A program made the position numbers and the translations under genes. Below, piece by piece: positions 1-12,996 of a stretch of DNA of 64,000 nt (the first letter of the stretch is position 1; every line of letters starts with the position of its first letter). This DNA comes from Diphasiastrum complanatum (Eukaryota > Streptophyta > Lycopodiopsida > Lycopodiales > Lycopodiaceae). Location: the NCBI GenBank assembly GCA_029204225.1, contig CM055094.1:32353841-32417840 (forward strand), read 5' to 3'. The notes under the pieces are model-generated. The model worked only from the letters and a program-made list of their open reading frames with translations, did no database searches and had not been told where the DNA came from.

Positions 1-921
<921 letters not shown>

Positions 922-1256
922 ATAGGAAGAGTAGAAGATGATCAAATACAAGGGAAATGGCTGATTGGCTATTGAAGTTCCATCAGGATCACTATCTTGA
1001 CCATCAAGATCTTGAGGTCAAGTTGTGTTTCCCTACTTAGGAACTTTACAAAAGCTAAGTTTAAAATATTTTATTGAATAATTGTGCTCCATGGACCTTA
1101 TTAGCCTAAGGCCCAATGTTGGACTCACACACACAAGATGTCGCCTATTTCTAATACTTCCGACCCTCTACTTCTGTTGTGTAGTGTTTGGGCTTATTGC
1201 AAAAGCCTCTCGCCATATTCTAGAATATTCCATGTCGTACCCAGAATCGCACAAAA

Positions 1257-1370
1257 ATGAATCAACCACAAATGTGTGTAGTAGAGTGAGTTTGGCCTCC
1301 TTATATAGAGCCTAGAACCACCTATGCATAGACATGCAAGGTCCTAACTCCCCTATACATAGATTCTACA
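1257..1370 (+). repeat. Dispersed repeat, copy 1 of 2
   Basis: About 115 bp match 57749-57867 on the same strand at roughly 85 percent by eye. The conserved core runs from GTAGTAG through TTGGCCTCCTTATATAGAGCC to CTATACATAGATTC. The TATATA stretch and the position just upstream of an LTR at the second site suggest a retrotransposon fragment, but the family is not recognised. Confidence 0.75.
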
Positions 1371-2160
1371 AGAAAATCGGAGCGACTGCAGTGGAAAGAA
1401 GAGCAGAGATGCAACAAGTGAATGAACTGTGTGAGTCATTGGGTTGAGGGAGCATTTCATTGTCAGTGAATGGTTCATGTACAATGTGTGTTTAAGAATG
1501 TTGTTGCTAATGTATGAATTGTTCTAACAATGGCTAGAACTACTTGTGATCAGTGGACACAATCACTCAGAAAGAGAGCTACTTAACAGTCACAAATGCA
1601 AGAGACTAAGCAAGTGACTGAGGTGTCATAGATCACCATGCACTGAGCTGAACCAAGAAAGAATCAATAACATTCTTGCAATAACAGTAATGAATGGCAC
1701 AGTAAATTATGTACATCAATTAATTGGATGGACAATACATTTGTACACATCTACAATATCGATGTGTGAATCATTGACATAGAAATGCCAATTACTATAA
1801 ATCACTAACATAGAAATGTCAACTACTGTTACCTACTACAGAAAGAAACATCAATCCATAGCAGTGTGCCACATTGTAGAATACTACAAAACAATTAGTG
1901 ATGGAAGGTGGAAACATCACATCAGTAATACTACATGAATCATTGACATAGAAATGTCAGCTGCTATTGCCTGCTGCAGGAAGAACGTGAACGCTGAGTA
2001 GGCCCGTCTTGGCTTCTGAAGATGTTTGATTTGTCAATACATAGAGATTGTTGTTGGATTAAATTACAAGATTTGCTTGGCAATAACAGATTGATTTGTT
2101 GGAGATTAAGTCCAGTCGTGACAAACGTACTATTGAGCCGCCAATTTGATTACATCAATT
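1371..2160. repeat. Non-coding stretch with three copies of a short repeat
   Basis: No gene seen. A unit of about 30-45 bp centred on ACATAGAAATGYCA occurs at about 1769-1798, 1800-1845 and 1939-1983. The last two copies also share a following CTACTACAGAAAG / CTGCTGCAGGAAG tail. Confidence 0.6.
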
Positions 2161-2164
2161 TTTG

Positions 2165-2390
2165 AGAGTTGGCACTGACATCGACTTTTGAGAAAGTTGG
2201 ATAGTCGATGTCGGAGGTTCGACAAATTTCGATGTCAGACTCAGGAGTTGGATGAGACTGATAAGTCGAAGACTTCGGACAGGTCGGAGACTTCAGATAA
2301 GTCGTAGATTTTGGACAAGTCGAGTGCTGCTTTCAATCTCCAGTGGCTAAGAAGTCGAAGCCTTCGAACAAGTTGGACACTTGATCTCAT
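2165..2390. repeat. Degenerate GACTTCGG/AAGTCG tandem repeat
   Basis: Short units of about 12 and 24 bp built on GACTTCGGACAAGTCGGA repeat imperfectly over about 200 bp. On the minus strand they read as repeated Asp-Leu-Ser-Glu-Val peptides, which I take to be a by-product of the repeat. The block abuts the broken 3' end of copia copy 1 and may be the sequence that joined or replaced it. Confidence 0.6.
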
Positions 2391-3693
2391 TTGCATCATA
2401 AAATGCCTTGAACTTGGTAGAAATGTACTCATCACCATTTTCACTCCTCAAGCACTTGATCTTGGTAGAACATTGAACCTTTCTTGAAATCTTGAACTTG
2501 ACAAAGACATCAAACATGTCATCTTTTTTTTTTAGTAGATAGATTCAACAATATCTGCTAAAATCATCAATAAACGTCACATACATTTTAGCACCTCCAT
2601 TGCTAATTGTAATAACACCATGAATATCCGAATGCACAAGTTGAAAAGGCTTACTTGGCCTTGATGTAGGTCTCTTGTATGGTAACCTATGTGACTTTGA
2701 TAAAGCACATTGCTCACAAACATGATTCAAGCTTGTTAAAGAATTGGGAAGACCAAACACAACTTGCCTCCAGCAATATCTCCAAGATTAGCCAACAATC
2801 AGGATGACATAACAAAAGCATCATTTGAATTTTGTTCATCAACACCATCTTCATCAAGAGTTAGATTGGTTTGCTTCTCACCTGATCTCTCTTCTTCTTG
2901 AAGCAATCACTTGCAAAATGCCCTTTGACTTGTCAACAAAAGTAGAAGGCTCACCTTGATCTTGACCCTTTGACCACTTGCTTTTGCCTTTGCCCTTGAA
3001 CTTGCCTTTGATGAACATTGCTTCCTCCTCTCCAACTTGAGATGTAGAAGTAGATCCACCTCTTGATAGAAGCCTAAACTCGTCATTTACCAAAATCTCT
3101 TGCAAATCCTCCATACTTGGAAATGTCTTTTGAATAGCAAAGCTTTGCACCAAATTAGCACGATCATCCAATAAGTCATTGAGAACAACTTGACCAAGCT
3201 CCACATCCTTAAGCTTTCATTAATGCATGCTAGTTCATTACTCAAAGCTTTAACTCTCAAAACAAAAGCATGAGAACCTTCATCCTTCTTTTGAATACTT
3301 GGAAAAATTTGTCTCAAAACAAAAGCATGAGCACCTTCATCCTTCTTTTGAATACTTTAAAAAATTTGTCTTCTTAGGGTTAGAACCCTAGATGTAGACT
3401 TGGATTCATAAACCTTCTTCGAAGATCCCCAAGCCTCACTTGATGTTGTGCTCTTACCAGCTTCCTTGAGAAGGTCATTAGTCAATTCATCTTGATCACA
3501 TTAAAGCTTTCTTTGCCCTCTTGTCATACCTCAATTTTTCTTGAGGTGACAAAGGTCTCTCCCACACACTTACAACAATATCCATCAAATAATTCATCTC
3601 AAGCAAAGATTCCATCCTCACCTTCCAAATAGAATAATTTGTTGAGGTAAGCCTATCATTGCCTTCCAACATGAAGCCACTTGAGGTTGCCAT
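2390..3693 (-). pseudogene. Ty1/copia gag-pol remnant (copy 1)
   Basis: The minus strand starts with a copia-type gag (MATSSGFMLEGNDRLT, then NYSIWKVRMESLL), broken into several frames. A zinc-knuckle remnant (KGHFASDCFKKK) follows near 2900, and then the coding sequence jumps to the pre-integrase/integrase start (CEQCALSKSH, HSDIHG, FIDDFSRY, 2545-2760). The protease (DSGAS) expected between these parts is missing, so there is an internal deletion near 2765-2800. A later integrase piece (LRSENGDEY, with Glu where Asp is usual) sits at 2400-2520, and then homology stops. RT and RNase H are absent. The gag belongs to the same family as those at 26426-26900 and 52725-53503. A dead element. Confidence 0.9.
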
Positions 3694-4283
3694 GTTGCAA
3701 TGATCCGATCTTATCTTTGAACCTGTTCCAATGCACTTAGCACTCCGTTGAAAATCAACAAATGAAACTCAAGAAGAAATCACAAAGATATTAAAACAAT
3801 CTACCCTTTCCTTTTTCTCTTTCTAGCAAATTCTAGCATATAAAATCTTGATTTCTTGATCATAATAGATTTAAACACAATATGATGAACTTTTGTCAAC
3901 ACCTAAGATTGAAACACACTCTTGAAAAATTCCAGCAACTTAAAATCGGGAGATCCTATCAGATTTAGGGTTTCACCGAAAATGCAAAATATTGAATCAA
4001 GCAAAATCTAGATGCAAAAGCTAGAATCTAGATATCTCATCTAATAGAATGTACCATCCACAATTATTAGCAATTTTTGTCTCCACATTCTAGTAAGTGG
4101 TTTCAAAAAGCAGCCATCCACAAGTGATTTGACCTAAATTGATGCTTGGACCACAAAGATCCATTTTCTATACTTGAAAATGCAAGACTTGATCTAGTAG
4201 CACCTCCAAATCCACAGAGAATTTATGGTGCCCTCAAATCGGCCTCTAGATTTGGCATAAAAACCAAATTTGGCCTGCAACCT
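3694..4283 (-). other. Copia copy 1 leader (untranslated region)
   Basis: Lies between the primer-binding site at 4284-4295 and the gag start at 3693, and is non-coding. It corresponds to the leader that precedes gag in the copies at 26.9-27.5 kb and 48.9-52.7 kb. Confidence 0.6.
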
Positions 4284-4900
4284 GCTTTGATACCATGTGA
4301 AAATCACAAATCCAAAACACATTTAGTGGATCAACAAGATCTTGACCAAATTTGGATGCACATCTAGTTCAAGGTAGAAATCATCAATTTTAGCATGCTA
4401 GAATTGTATCAGTCACTAAGATCTGATCGTAAGCATAAAAATATAGTAAGATACTATCCATGTCCATACAACAGCAGCATCCTACTATCCTTCACAAGTG
4501 TGGAAGCTAGATCTATCATAAAATCAACATTCTACACATAAAAAACCAAGATATCAAGAGAAATACACATGAGATGGACATAGAAACACAAGAGATGAAT
4601 TCTCCACAAAGAAAGAAAATTTGATGATTATTCCTCCACACAGGTACAACTATTTATAGCTTTCAAAATTTTATTTGGCGACTGGCCCTAAACTGGACCC
4701 AAATTGGAAACTTGCAGATATTTCATCAAAAACCTAGAAATACTAGTCTAGATGCCATGTATCAAATTTAGCCAATTAGAATGGTCAAAATCTGACCTCA
4801 TCCACTTATCTACTCTCCAAAAATAGTACAAACACTATTTGGGCCTTTACTAACAAATATGAAGCTATCTCTAAGTTGAGATTTGGTTTTTGCCTCCAAA
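4284..4900 (-). mobile_element. Copia copy 1 PBS and 5' LTR (outer edge uncertain)
   Basis: On the minus strand TGGTATCAAAGC (4284-4295), complementary to the initiator tRNA-Met 3' end, directly follows an LTR end TTTTCACA (LTR edge at 4296). The LTR shares segments with the LTRs ending at 27485 (minus) and 48896 (plus), for example the CTTCACAAGTGTGGAA region and the TTCTACACATA...GATATCA block. A TATAAATA box lies near 4650. The distal edge could not be fixed; 4900 is approximate. Confidence 0.7.
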
Positions 4901-5039
4901 AATACCAATAAACCAACAAACTAGGACAACTTTTCACAAAAAAAAATTTGGTACCAAACGATGATGCTCTGAAGATAAATTTTTTTTTTGAATGTCTTGA
5001 CATACCTTCTCCAATTATACACATGACTTTAGACTTGGT

Positions 5040-6165
5040 CAAGAAAGAGCTTTATTGGCCAAAACTCAAGCTTTGAGTCTTATGTGATGAATTGTAAATC
5101 TTATCAACTAGCTAAAATTGAATACTTTAAGATTGAAACTCTATTAAATCCATTAGATATCTCAATAAGAATTGTAAACACATATATATGGATTTTACTA
5201 TTGGACTTCTTAAGACTCAACAACAAAATGACTTTATTTGAGTAGTGGTGTATAAGTTAACTACAGTAGCTACGTTCATACCGATTAATTGCAAAAGCTT
5301 CAAATCTAGCCTAGATCTTTGTTTAAAGATTATTCACATTGTGTAGACTGCCTATTGTTAGTACTGATATAGATATGAAATTTCACATGTCACTTTTAGT
5401 TTATAGTCTTTCATAGACTTGAGACTTTTTATAGTTTTAGTTCTATCAATAAGCCTGACTTAGATCGATAGACTGAAAGAATTTATATGTCTATAAAGAT
5501 ATGTTGAAGATATATGTCTCTCATAGACAATCTCACTGGAAAGACCACCTTTCTTTTAATAGAATTGCTTATAATAGTAAAACGAGTTTTGCTATAGGCT
5601 ATAGCCTATTTATGCTTATGTATGGTTATCAACCAGAATCTTCTATTGCTATGGAGACAAAATCTATTAAGATACAAAAGGATGCAAATTTTTTGAATGA
5701 AATGCAAGATATGTTAAGAGTATTCGTAATCCTCAAGAGAGGGATAAATATCATTTTGATCTTAAAACCTTATAGAGATGTTAAGGTAGATGACCGAGTA
5801 TATCTTACAACTCTAAAAGATTCTAGGACTATGTGTACATGAATTAGAACTCGATCTGAAGAGTAAATTTATGGTTCACTAAATAATTCATGTAGGCTGA
5901 TTGAAATTGAGTTTACATGAAGATGATATGCTTGGTTCAACCCAATTGGAACATTTATTGCTTAGTGTACCTTTGGAATATGGAAAAGTACTCAAAACCA
6001 AAGCTAAGCAATTGAGAAATTGTTCTAGATCCAAGCACTTGGTCAAATGAAAATGTGTACTTACGATGATAAAGATTCTTGAAAAGAGTTGAGAGCATAA
6101 GAAAAACTTCCCTAATTTCACTTCTAAGGATGTAAACACTTGAAGGGAAAAATAATGTTTCATCG
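5040..6165 (+). pseudogene. Ty3/gypsy integrase to chromodomain-like remnant
   Basis: Frame-shifted but readable in order: ELYWPKLK and a Cys-containing zinc-finger remnant (5045-5115), ETLLNPLDI and DF at the start of the integrase core (5140-5210), then an open stretch at 5501-5842 with IAYNSKTSFAIGYSLFMLMYG, the usual Ty3/gypsy integrase C-terminal signature, followed by a VKVDDRVYL (GPY/F-like) segment. At 5980-6050 KTKAKQLRN...HLVK resembles the chromodomain-like tail. The same segments recur in the remnant at 34.1-34.85 kb. Many stops; no function expected. Confidence 0.85.
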
Positions 6166-6412
6166 ATGTCTAGTTATTGAGGATCTGGAATAATCCTAAA
6201 TATGGGCTATTAGGCAAAATTGTTAGTTACGCCAAAATCTTTTTAAGACTAATTTTACAATTAATAATCCTGAGAGGGCCTAAACACTTCAATATTGATG
6301 TGTGATATGTGATGACTATATGCGGGATATAAATAGTACCTAGAGCTATGTTTGGTATGTTATGGGGTTGGATTTAAGATTTGAAAAATGGAAAGTTTTT
6401 TTTTTTTCTTTC
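6166..6412. other. Non-coding
   Basis: AT-rich sequence, possibly the tail of the gypsy remnant. No gene or recognisable site. Confidence 0.5.
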
Positions 6413-6608
6413 TTCTGGGCAGGGTCAGGTTGCCCGTGGGGCAGCACGACCGCTGCCTGAACAAAAAACATGAAGGAAAATTTCAAAAAAAGGGTCTCGG
6501 GCAGCGCTCACGTTGCCTCTTGTTAGGACAACGGATGCTAGGGTGTCGTCCAGCACAAACAAAACAACCCCTCAAGGCATGCGCGTGAGTGCTGCTCGCT
6601 GCCCAGAA
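6413..6608. mobile_element. Possible small inverted-repeat element (MITE-like)
   Basis: A GC-richer island of about 196 bp in AT-rich sequence, bounded by a 10-bp perfect inverted repeat (TTCTGGGCAG at 6413-6422 and its complement at 6599-6608). It contains further GGGCAG/CTGCC pairs. I could not find a convincing target-site duplication, so this is a weak candidate. Confidence 0.3.
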
Positions 6609-7600
6609 ACACTATTATTTTAATTATGATAGATTTTTGTTTTACTTATATTTTTCAATGATTTGAATGCCTTGCTTGCGTAAACAAACTTTTGTGATAA
6701 ATTAATCACCTTGTTTAGTTTGAAATTAGTTTGTATTAGTTATAAATTTCAAATTTAAGGTTTTATTTTAGCCATTACCAATTTTATAACTTAATGCTTT
6801 GAGTTTTTATGAAATTGGTTTGAAACTTTATTGCGAGCATTGGTGTATCCCTTAACATGGCAAGGGTGCAAGCAGGCCAACCCTTATCCAAGAATGTGGG
6901 ACCAATAATCTAAGAGGCACTATTGAACGTGGAACACACAAACATGTGTATGTGATTGTGAATTTGTGTTGCCACTATTGAAGTGGAGATCTTATGCCAT
7001 TCTATGATATAACTACACACATACATGTGTATGTGATTGTGAATTGTGTTGCCAGATTGAGTATATTTCTCAATGAGGGTGAGAGCTAAGGGCCCATCCT
7101 CATCCAAAAGTGTAGGAGGCATCATTGGACTGGAGGTCTTGTCAAGTCACTTTATGATATTATTACACCCATGGATAATGGTTGGGCCAATCTAGGAGAC
7201 ATCATTATTAAAGTAAAGACCTTGTCATGTCACTAGATGATCTTAGTACATCTCTTACTATGCCACTTTGTGATTTAAGTACATGCCACTTTATGATCCT
7301 ATTAGTACAAGTGTAGGCTCTACATATGCCACTTTATCATTTTTATAGAGCCTTTCACTAGACTATGCATATGCTTTAAATGCCAGGTGCCCGTCCGAAG
7401 GTTCAAGTTAAGTGAGAGAGTAGGCCCAAGTTAAGCGAGAGAGTGTCATTGAGAGAGTACAATTGAGAGAGTACAAGTACAAGTTGGATCGTGGGCGATG
7501 CACGAATGTCCTATGTCGCATAAATGTCCTATGGTGAATGAGTGCACTCATCATGGAGGACTAATGAGTACAAATCTGATTAGTTTAACAAATTGTCTTT
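6609..7600. repeat. Non-coding with degenerate tandem repeats
   Basis: The phrase ACATGTGTATGTGATTGTGA occurs at about 6943 and again at 7023 (80-bp period). Phrases like TGCCACTTTATGAT recur at about 7146, 7216, 7258, 7285 and 7326. Between 7410 and 7475 GAGAGAGT/AAGTTAAG blocks repeat. No gene seen. Confidence 0.5.
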
Positions 7601-7961
7601 CTATCCATCATCATCCATGTATGAGTCAACAACAAATACTGCTTTGGAAATTCTTGTAAGTAATAGTCAATAGTAGCATTGTCCAAAATGTCAAATCTTT
7701 GATCAGAAAATATTCCTGCCGAACACCTTTTGTTGTAGTAGTAACTTTTTGATGATGGATCGTTTCATAGAATGTTGCATTATTCAAGTTTTGTTGCCAC
7801 ACAGACAGCATCAATCAACAATCAGATTTTCTATCATCAAATCAGAAATTCGATGCAACAGAAGGTTGGTTTGTAGATTCTGAAGAAGCAAGCAAGCATG
7901 CATCGGAAATTGTTGCCTGTTTGCTTTAAACTCCATCAAGGCTTTCTTCAGTGAATAAAAA

Positions 7962-10900
7962 ATGAATGTGGGATTATTATTCATGCTATTGCAGGCAGTT
8001 GCAGCAGCGATGGGAAAGCAGGTGAAGGAGACAGTACAGGTGAGGGCAGATCTGAGTGGATGGTGGGAATGGATCTCTGGGCTGCTGTGTGTAGCGGTGG
8101 ATGTGTTGTTGCAAAGGGTTAAAGCGTGGCATCTGCCTCAACGCTTGCACCTGCCAATGGCAGCTCGCCTTTCTTGTATTATCACCGGAGCCACCAGCGG
8201 CATTGGCCTCTACACTGCCGAGTAAGGTCCCTTCCAAGCGAATTCATGACTTTAGTGCTCCGTGTTGCAATATCTTTAGGTGCTTCTGATAACATCTCTA
8301 AAAAGGTAGCAACAGGATGCAGAATGCTGGCCGAGTCCGATTAATTGCATTTACTGTTCGTACTACCCTAAGAATACAGTATGACTTTAGCAATAACATA
8401 GAAATGTACATTTTTTTGATGGTTCGGGCAAACTAGTCACAACGAAATCTTGAGCTATGATGGGATTAGAGCCTTGATAGCTCATAAAGGTTACAATTAG
8501 AGCAGATTCCCAAAAGAGAAATTCAGCTTCATGAAATTTAGCAGCAGTCCTCCATTTCCTTACTAGTGATGGAAGATTGGTCAATACCAATTAGCTAAGG
8601 TTTCTGGATAAACTCCGAAATGTGGGAAATGGTTGTTTTGCTGTCTGTTTGCTACTTACAATCTTTTATTGCATGGCAAGATCTTTTCAAGTAGACATCC
8701 CAAATCAATTTTCTCCTTTATTATGAGAAAGTCAACAATTAAATTTCTTCAAAATTTCTACCATGGGTGCTGCTGAGAAGGCCTGTTGGTATTTTGTGCA
8801 GACAGCTAGCAAAGGCTGGGGCTCATGTTCTACTTGCATGTAGAAATACACAGGCTGCACATGAGCTGGTGCGTCGTTGGCAAATGGACCAAGCACAAAT
8901 AGGAGGACCCCCCATTGATGTGGGAGTAAGTATAGCTTCAGTGCACAATATTCCATATGATTCTTTCACAAGTTGCTGATGTAGATGTATTAGCTTGGCT
9001 TCTTGGGTGTGGTTGGTCTGTCTATGGCTAGTCTTAGCTCTGGTCAAGACGGATTTTTCACTACTTTTTACTTCTTACATTGGCGGAGCAACAGTGCTTG
9101 CGTTTGAATGATATATGCATGCATCTTTAAGACACTAGGCAGTTTTTTGCACACATTGCACGTCTACATTTTGTTGCTCGTGTTTTAATGTCATGCCTGA
9201 TTTTCTTCTTTAAGATAGACTTTTCAACTGGTAAAAAGCTGTTCTACACTTCCTGGAAAACTGAAAACGGATGTCGCTGGTAGGAAAGGTGTAAGAAGAG
9301 CTTTGAAGTACAATATGTGGGCAAGCAAGATGTTTTTTATCAGTTAAAGTAGAGCAAGTTTCTCTCTAGGGTCTTATTACTAAGCTTACCAAGGACCCGA
9401 GTTTTGGCACGGACTTTATGTTGGTAGTGGTAGATTATGGCCCATTTTATTGCAACTAAGTTTACAAGTGGCGAAGCAATTTTTCCATAAACTAGATAAG
9501 GCTGCATGGACTTTTAGTCCATATTCCATAGGGATCCCAAGTTTATGAACTTTGGGATAGGCGTGTTTGCCAACCTTAGAACATAATTGCAAATTAGTAG
9601 CAGAAAGCAGCAACAAATGAATGGGCTAATTGACTAGAATGGCTCATTGGATCTCAACTGCCATAGGATTTATTTAAGTTCTAATAGCCATCTATCTCTT
9701 TTTGATCCTCTGTTGCGAACCATTAAACCACTAGGAATCGTGTCCTTAAAGCTGAAAGAAGTTCTATCAAATTTAATCGAATTTCTTGAAAAAAAAATGG
9801 CTACTTTCAAATTGATGTATACATAACTCAAAATTAATTTCTGACAACGTTTCCTTGTTCTTATTGAATAGCTTTAGGTAGATGTTTGAACGTTTCTCGC
9901 ACTTTGACTCCAGGTGAACAATTGTGAAATCATGTAGACAATCTGTCGATTCCTTAACAGGTTATGGAGCTGAACTTGATGTCACTGGCGTCAGTAAGAG
10001 CATTTGCTGAACTTTGGGAAGCCCAACAACGTCCTTTACATCTCCTCATCAACAATGCCGGTGTTTTCTCTATGGGGGGTAAGTACCATGTAAAGCAAAG
10101 TATGATGATGTCAACAAATACATTGATCATGAAATTTATCAAGCATATTAAGAATTTTGCAACCTGTTTGTAGCTGCCTGAACTTTGAGATTGAAATTTT
10201 AGCTTATGAAGTTTAGAAAGACATTGTTGAGGGCTAATACAGATAATAGCTATGCAGGGTCCCAAAGGTTTTCCGAAGATGGCTATGAAGAGCACATGCA
10301 AGTTAATCATCTTGCTCCTGCACTACTGACCATGCTACTCATGCCTGCATTGCTTCGAAGTGCCCCTTCTCGAGTAGTGCATGTGAACTCTGTTGTAAGT
10401 TTCAGAGTTACACTATCAATACCAGAGTCCTCCAATTGCTGAGTTTATGTGTATCAAGATCTGGATGTGCCTTTAGGACTTATCTACACCTCCAGTCATT
10501 TTCAATGTCAAACCAGTACAACAAAGTGCTTTTAGTGCCAATGAGATCTAAGGGACTGGGAAAATTAGGTTGCATCTGTTATTGATTATTGTAGAATACT
10601 TCTTGGTTTCCAAGGGGAGGCTCGAACCTGGGACCAAAGAAACTTTGGATGCCAAGCCAACCAACTGAGCCAACCCCGTTGGGATTATTGTAGAATAGAA
10701 CATGGCATTTTGGAATCATTTTCCTGACTTTTTTTCATGTCTTCTACCAATGCAACTCATTTTTTAAGATACCAACAATTGTTAAAAGCTTGTCATCCTT
10801 CTAAATGATATATGAGAATTACCAAACTGAGCTAGTTAGGTTTTCTTTTTCTTTTTGGAAGAAGCTTTTGCTACTTCGGCCCAGAGTATAGTCTTACCTG

Positions 10901-12935
10901 CCCATGCCCCATAAATTGCTATCATGAAACGAGTTAAATAATGTTTTTGGATCAGGATGATGTTTTTCGCTTTCTACAGATGGTTGTCAAGAACTCTATT
11001 AAGAGCCCAAATGAAAATGCTGCATTGATTGTTATGCAGGTAGACAGTGCAAATTGAAAAGCAGCTGCATGCATAGATAGACAAGTTTATCTAGTGCAAA
11101 ATATATTTTATCACGTGAAGGTGAACTATTCATCTTTCCTCTCAATGTCATGAAAATATCAGTTTCTTGAGGCCTTCATCAAGTACTTTTGGACCCCTTA
11201 TATACATTTTCTAAATATTTCCAGGGCAGCTTGGAAGTCATTTTAAGGGTAGGCACCCAACCTTATACGCTAAATCGTAATATGAGGTTAAGACCATAAA
11301 TACAAACTTCACATACAAGAGGTGTTGATCCATTGCGCCTTTATGTTTTTATTGTAAGCATAGTGTTCCTATGCTTGAGCAATAATGTCTCTCACGTAAG
11401 ATTTAAGATCAAAAGGATGCCATAGTAAACGTAGTACATCAGGTAACAACGAAAATCCAGGTGTTGAAACACCTGTTCTATTGCCGAGTGACTTATGATA
11501 CCCAATTTCTACTCATTTCCAATGCCTAGCAGAAGTTATGAACTAAAAGAATCAACTTTAGCCACTCAAAATCATTAACACATTATGACTTATGATTATT
11601 AACTGACACCACAATAATTTTTACGCTAAAAGCCAACATATGACCATTATTAGGCTATTATACATATAATTGCTATATGCTTGAGTATGCTTGAGACTAG
11701 AGGGAGTGGCACAATGCTCTCAAAATAGGCATTTTATCAAAGCAATGAGGCATAACTGATATTTTATCAAACCATACAGTGTACACATATGCTTGATTAC
11801 ATGCATCACATTCTTGAGCAACATCATGTGAAATTAAGGGTAGAGATAGATCCATGCAATACTAACCAAGCTAGCAAATAGGTGGAGATAGATCCATGCA
11901 ATACTAATTGTGGGAGGGAGATCTTTTTCCCAAAGCCTCAATGTGTATCTTACGTTAAAAGCATGCATGCAATATTGAATCAATTGTCATAGTTCTTAAT
12001 GCAACGGACAAGATTCACATGCATTTCTTCTAGAAGAGAAAGATGGAATAATGTAAGTTGCAGTGGTGATTTGATTGCTTAGTACTTTCAATAACGAGGA
12101 CATTCGACACATCAATGAAGGCTTCAATTCTTCGGAAGAGGAAATATCCTCTTGCCTACACTCTTCCAAAGGCTGCCAAGAAGACAACTAGTGAAGGACT
12201 GATTCACAAGAAGAAAAAACAACACAAGCTACTTCAGAATAGATGGTACAACTTGGTTGGATAGATGGGGAAGAGGGAAAAAAGATCTTCAACAAGGGAA
12301 AAAGCCAATAAGGGCAAGATTTGGAGAAGATATGGCAAAGATTAAGGAAAAGATAGTTTTTTATCTAATCAACAGAGAAAAATCACTTGCCTGTATACTT
12401 GACACAGAAAACTAGAGGAAAACACATCCATTTTCAAGCGGCAACTTATTTGAAAAATGAATGCAGTTCACATGACCAGGAAATAGAGACAGGTAGGGGT
12501 AAAGGATTCCCAAGAGAGGATAGGACCTAAGAGTCATGTAAGAGCAATGAGGTGGAGAACAAGGAACACTTAATCTTGAGCTGAAGGCTTATATGCACGT
12601 TATGGAGGTTCATGGCTTCCTTGGTTTGCACCCCAAAATCTTAATGCCTTCTCGATGTTGTTCATATTGATGTGATTCACCATCATTTTACTCCTCATAC
12701 TGATCTTCATAGTGACAATTCGGGTGATCTCATATTTGGATTGACTCTCATATCCATATTCAGAATTAAAATCAGAATCAGAATCCATTTTCTAAATTGA
12801 AAAAGAATATAATTTGAATAGAACTTGCATGTTATGGGTCCACAATATAATGGATAGAAGAAATAATTTTCACAACGATGGAAAGTTCAATGCAGGTACC
12901 TTTAAGTCTTATTGGTACCTTAAAGGCATAAATAG

Positions 12936-12996
<61 letters not shown>

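Noticed and set aside
10599-10682. A functional tRNA gene on the minus strand
   Set aside because: A and B boxes fit, but acceptor and anticodon stems do not pair properly, and 15-bp target duplications plus a second copy show it is a SINE.
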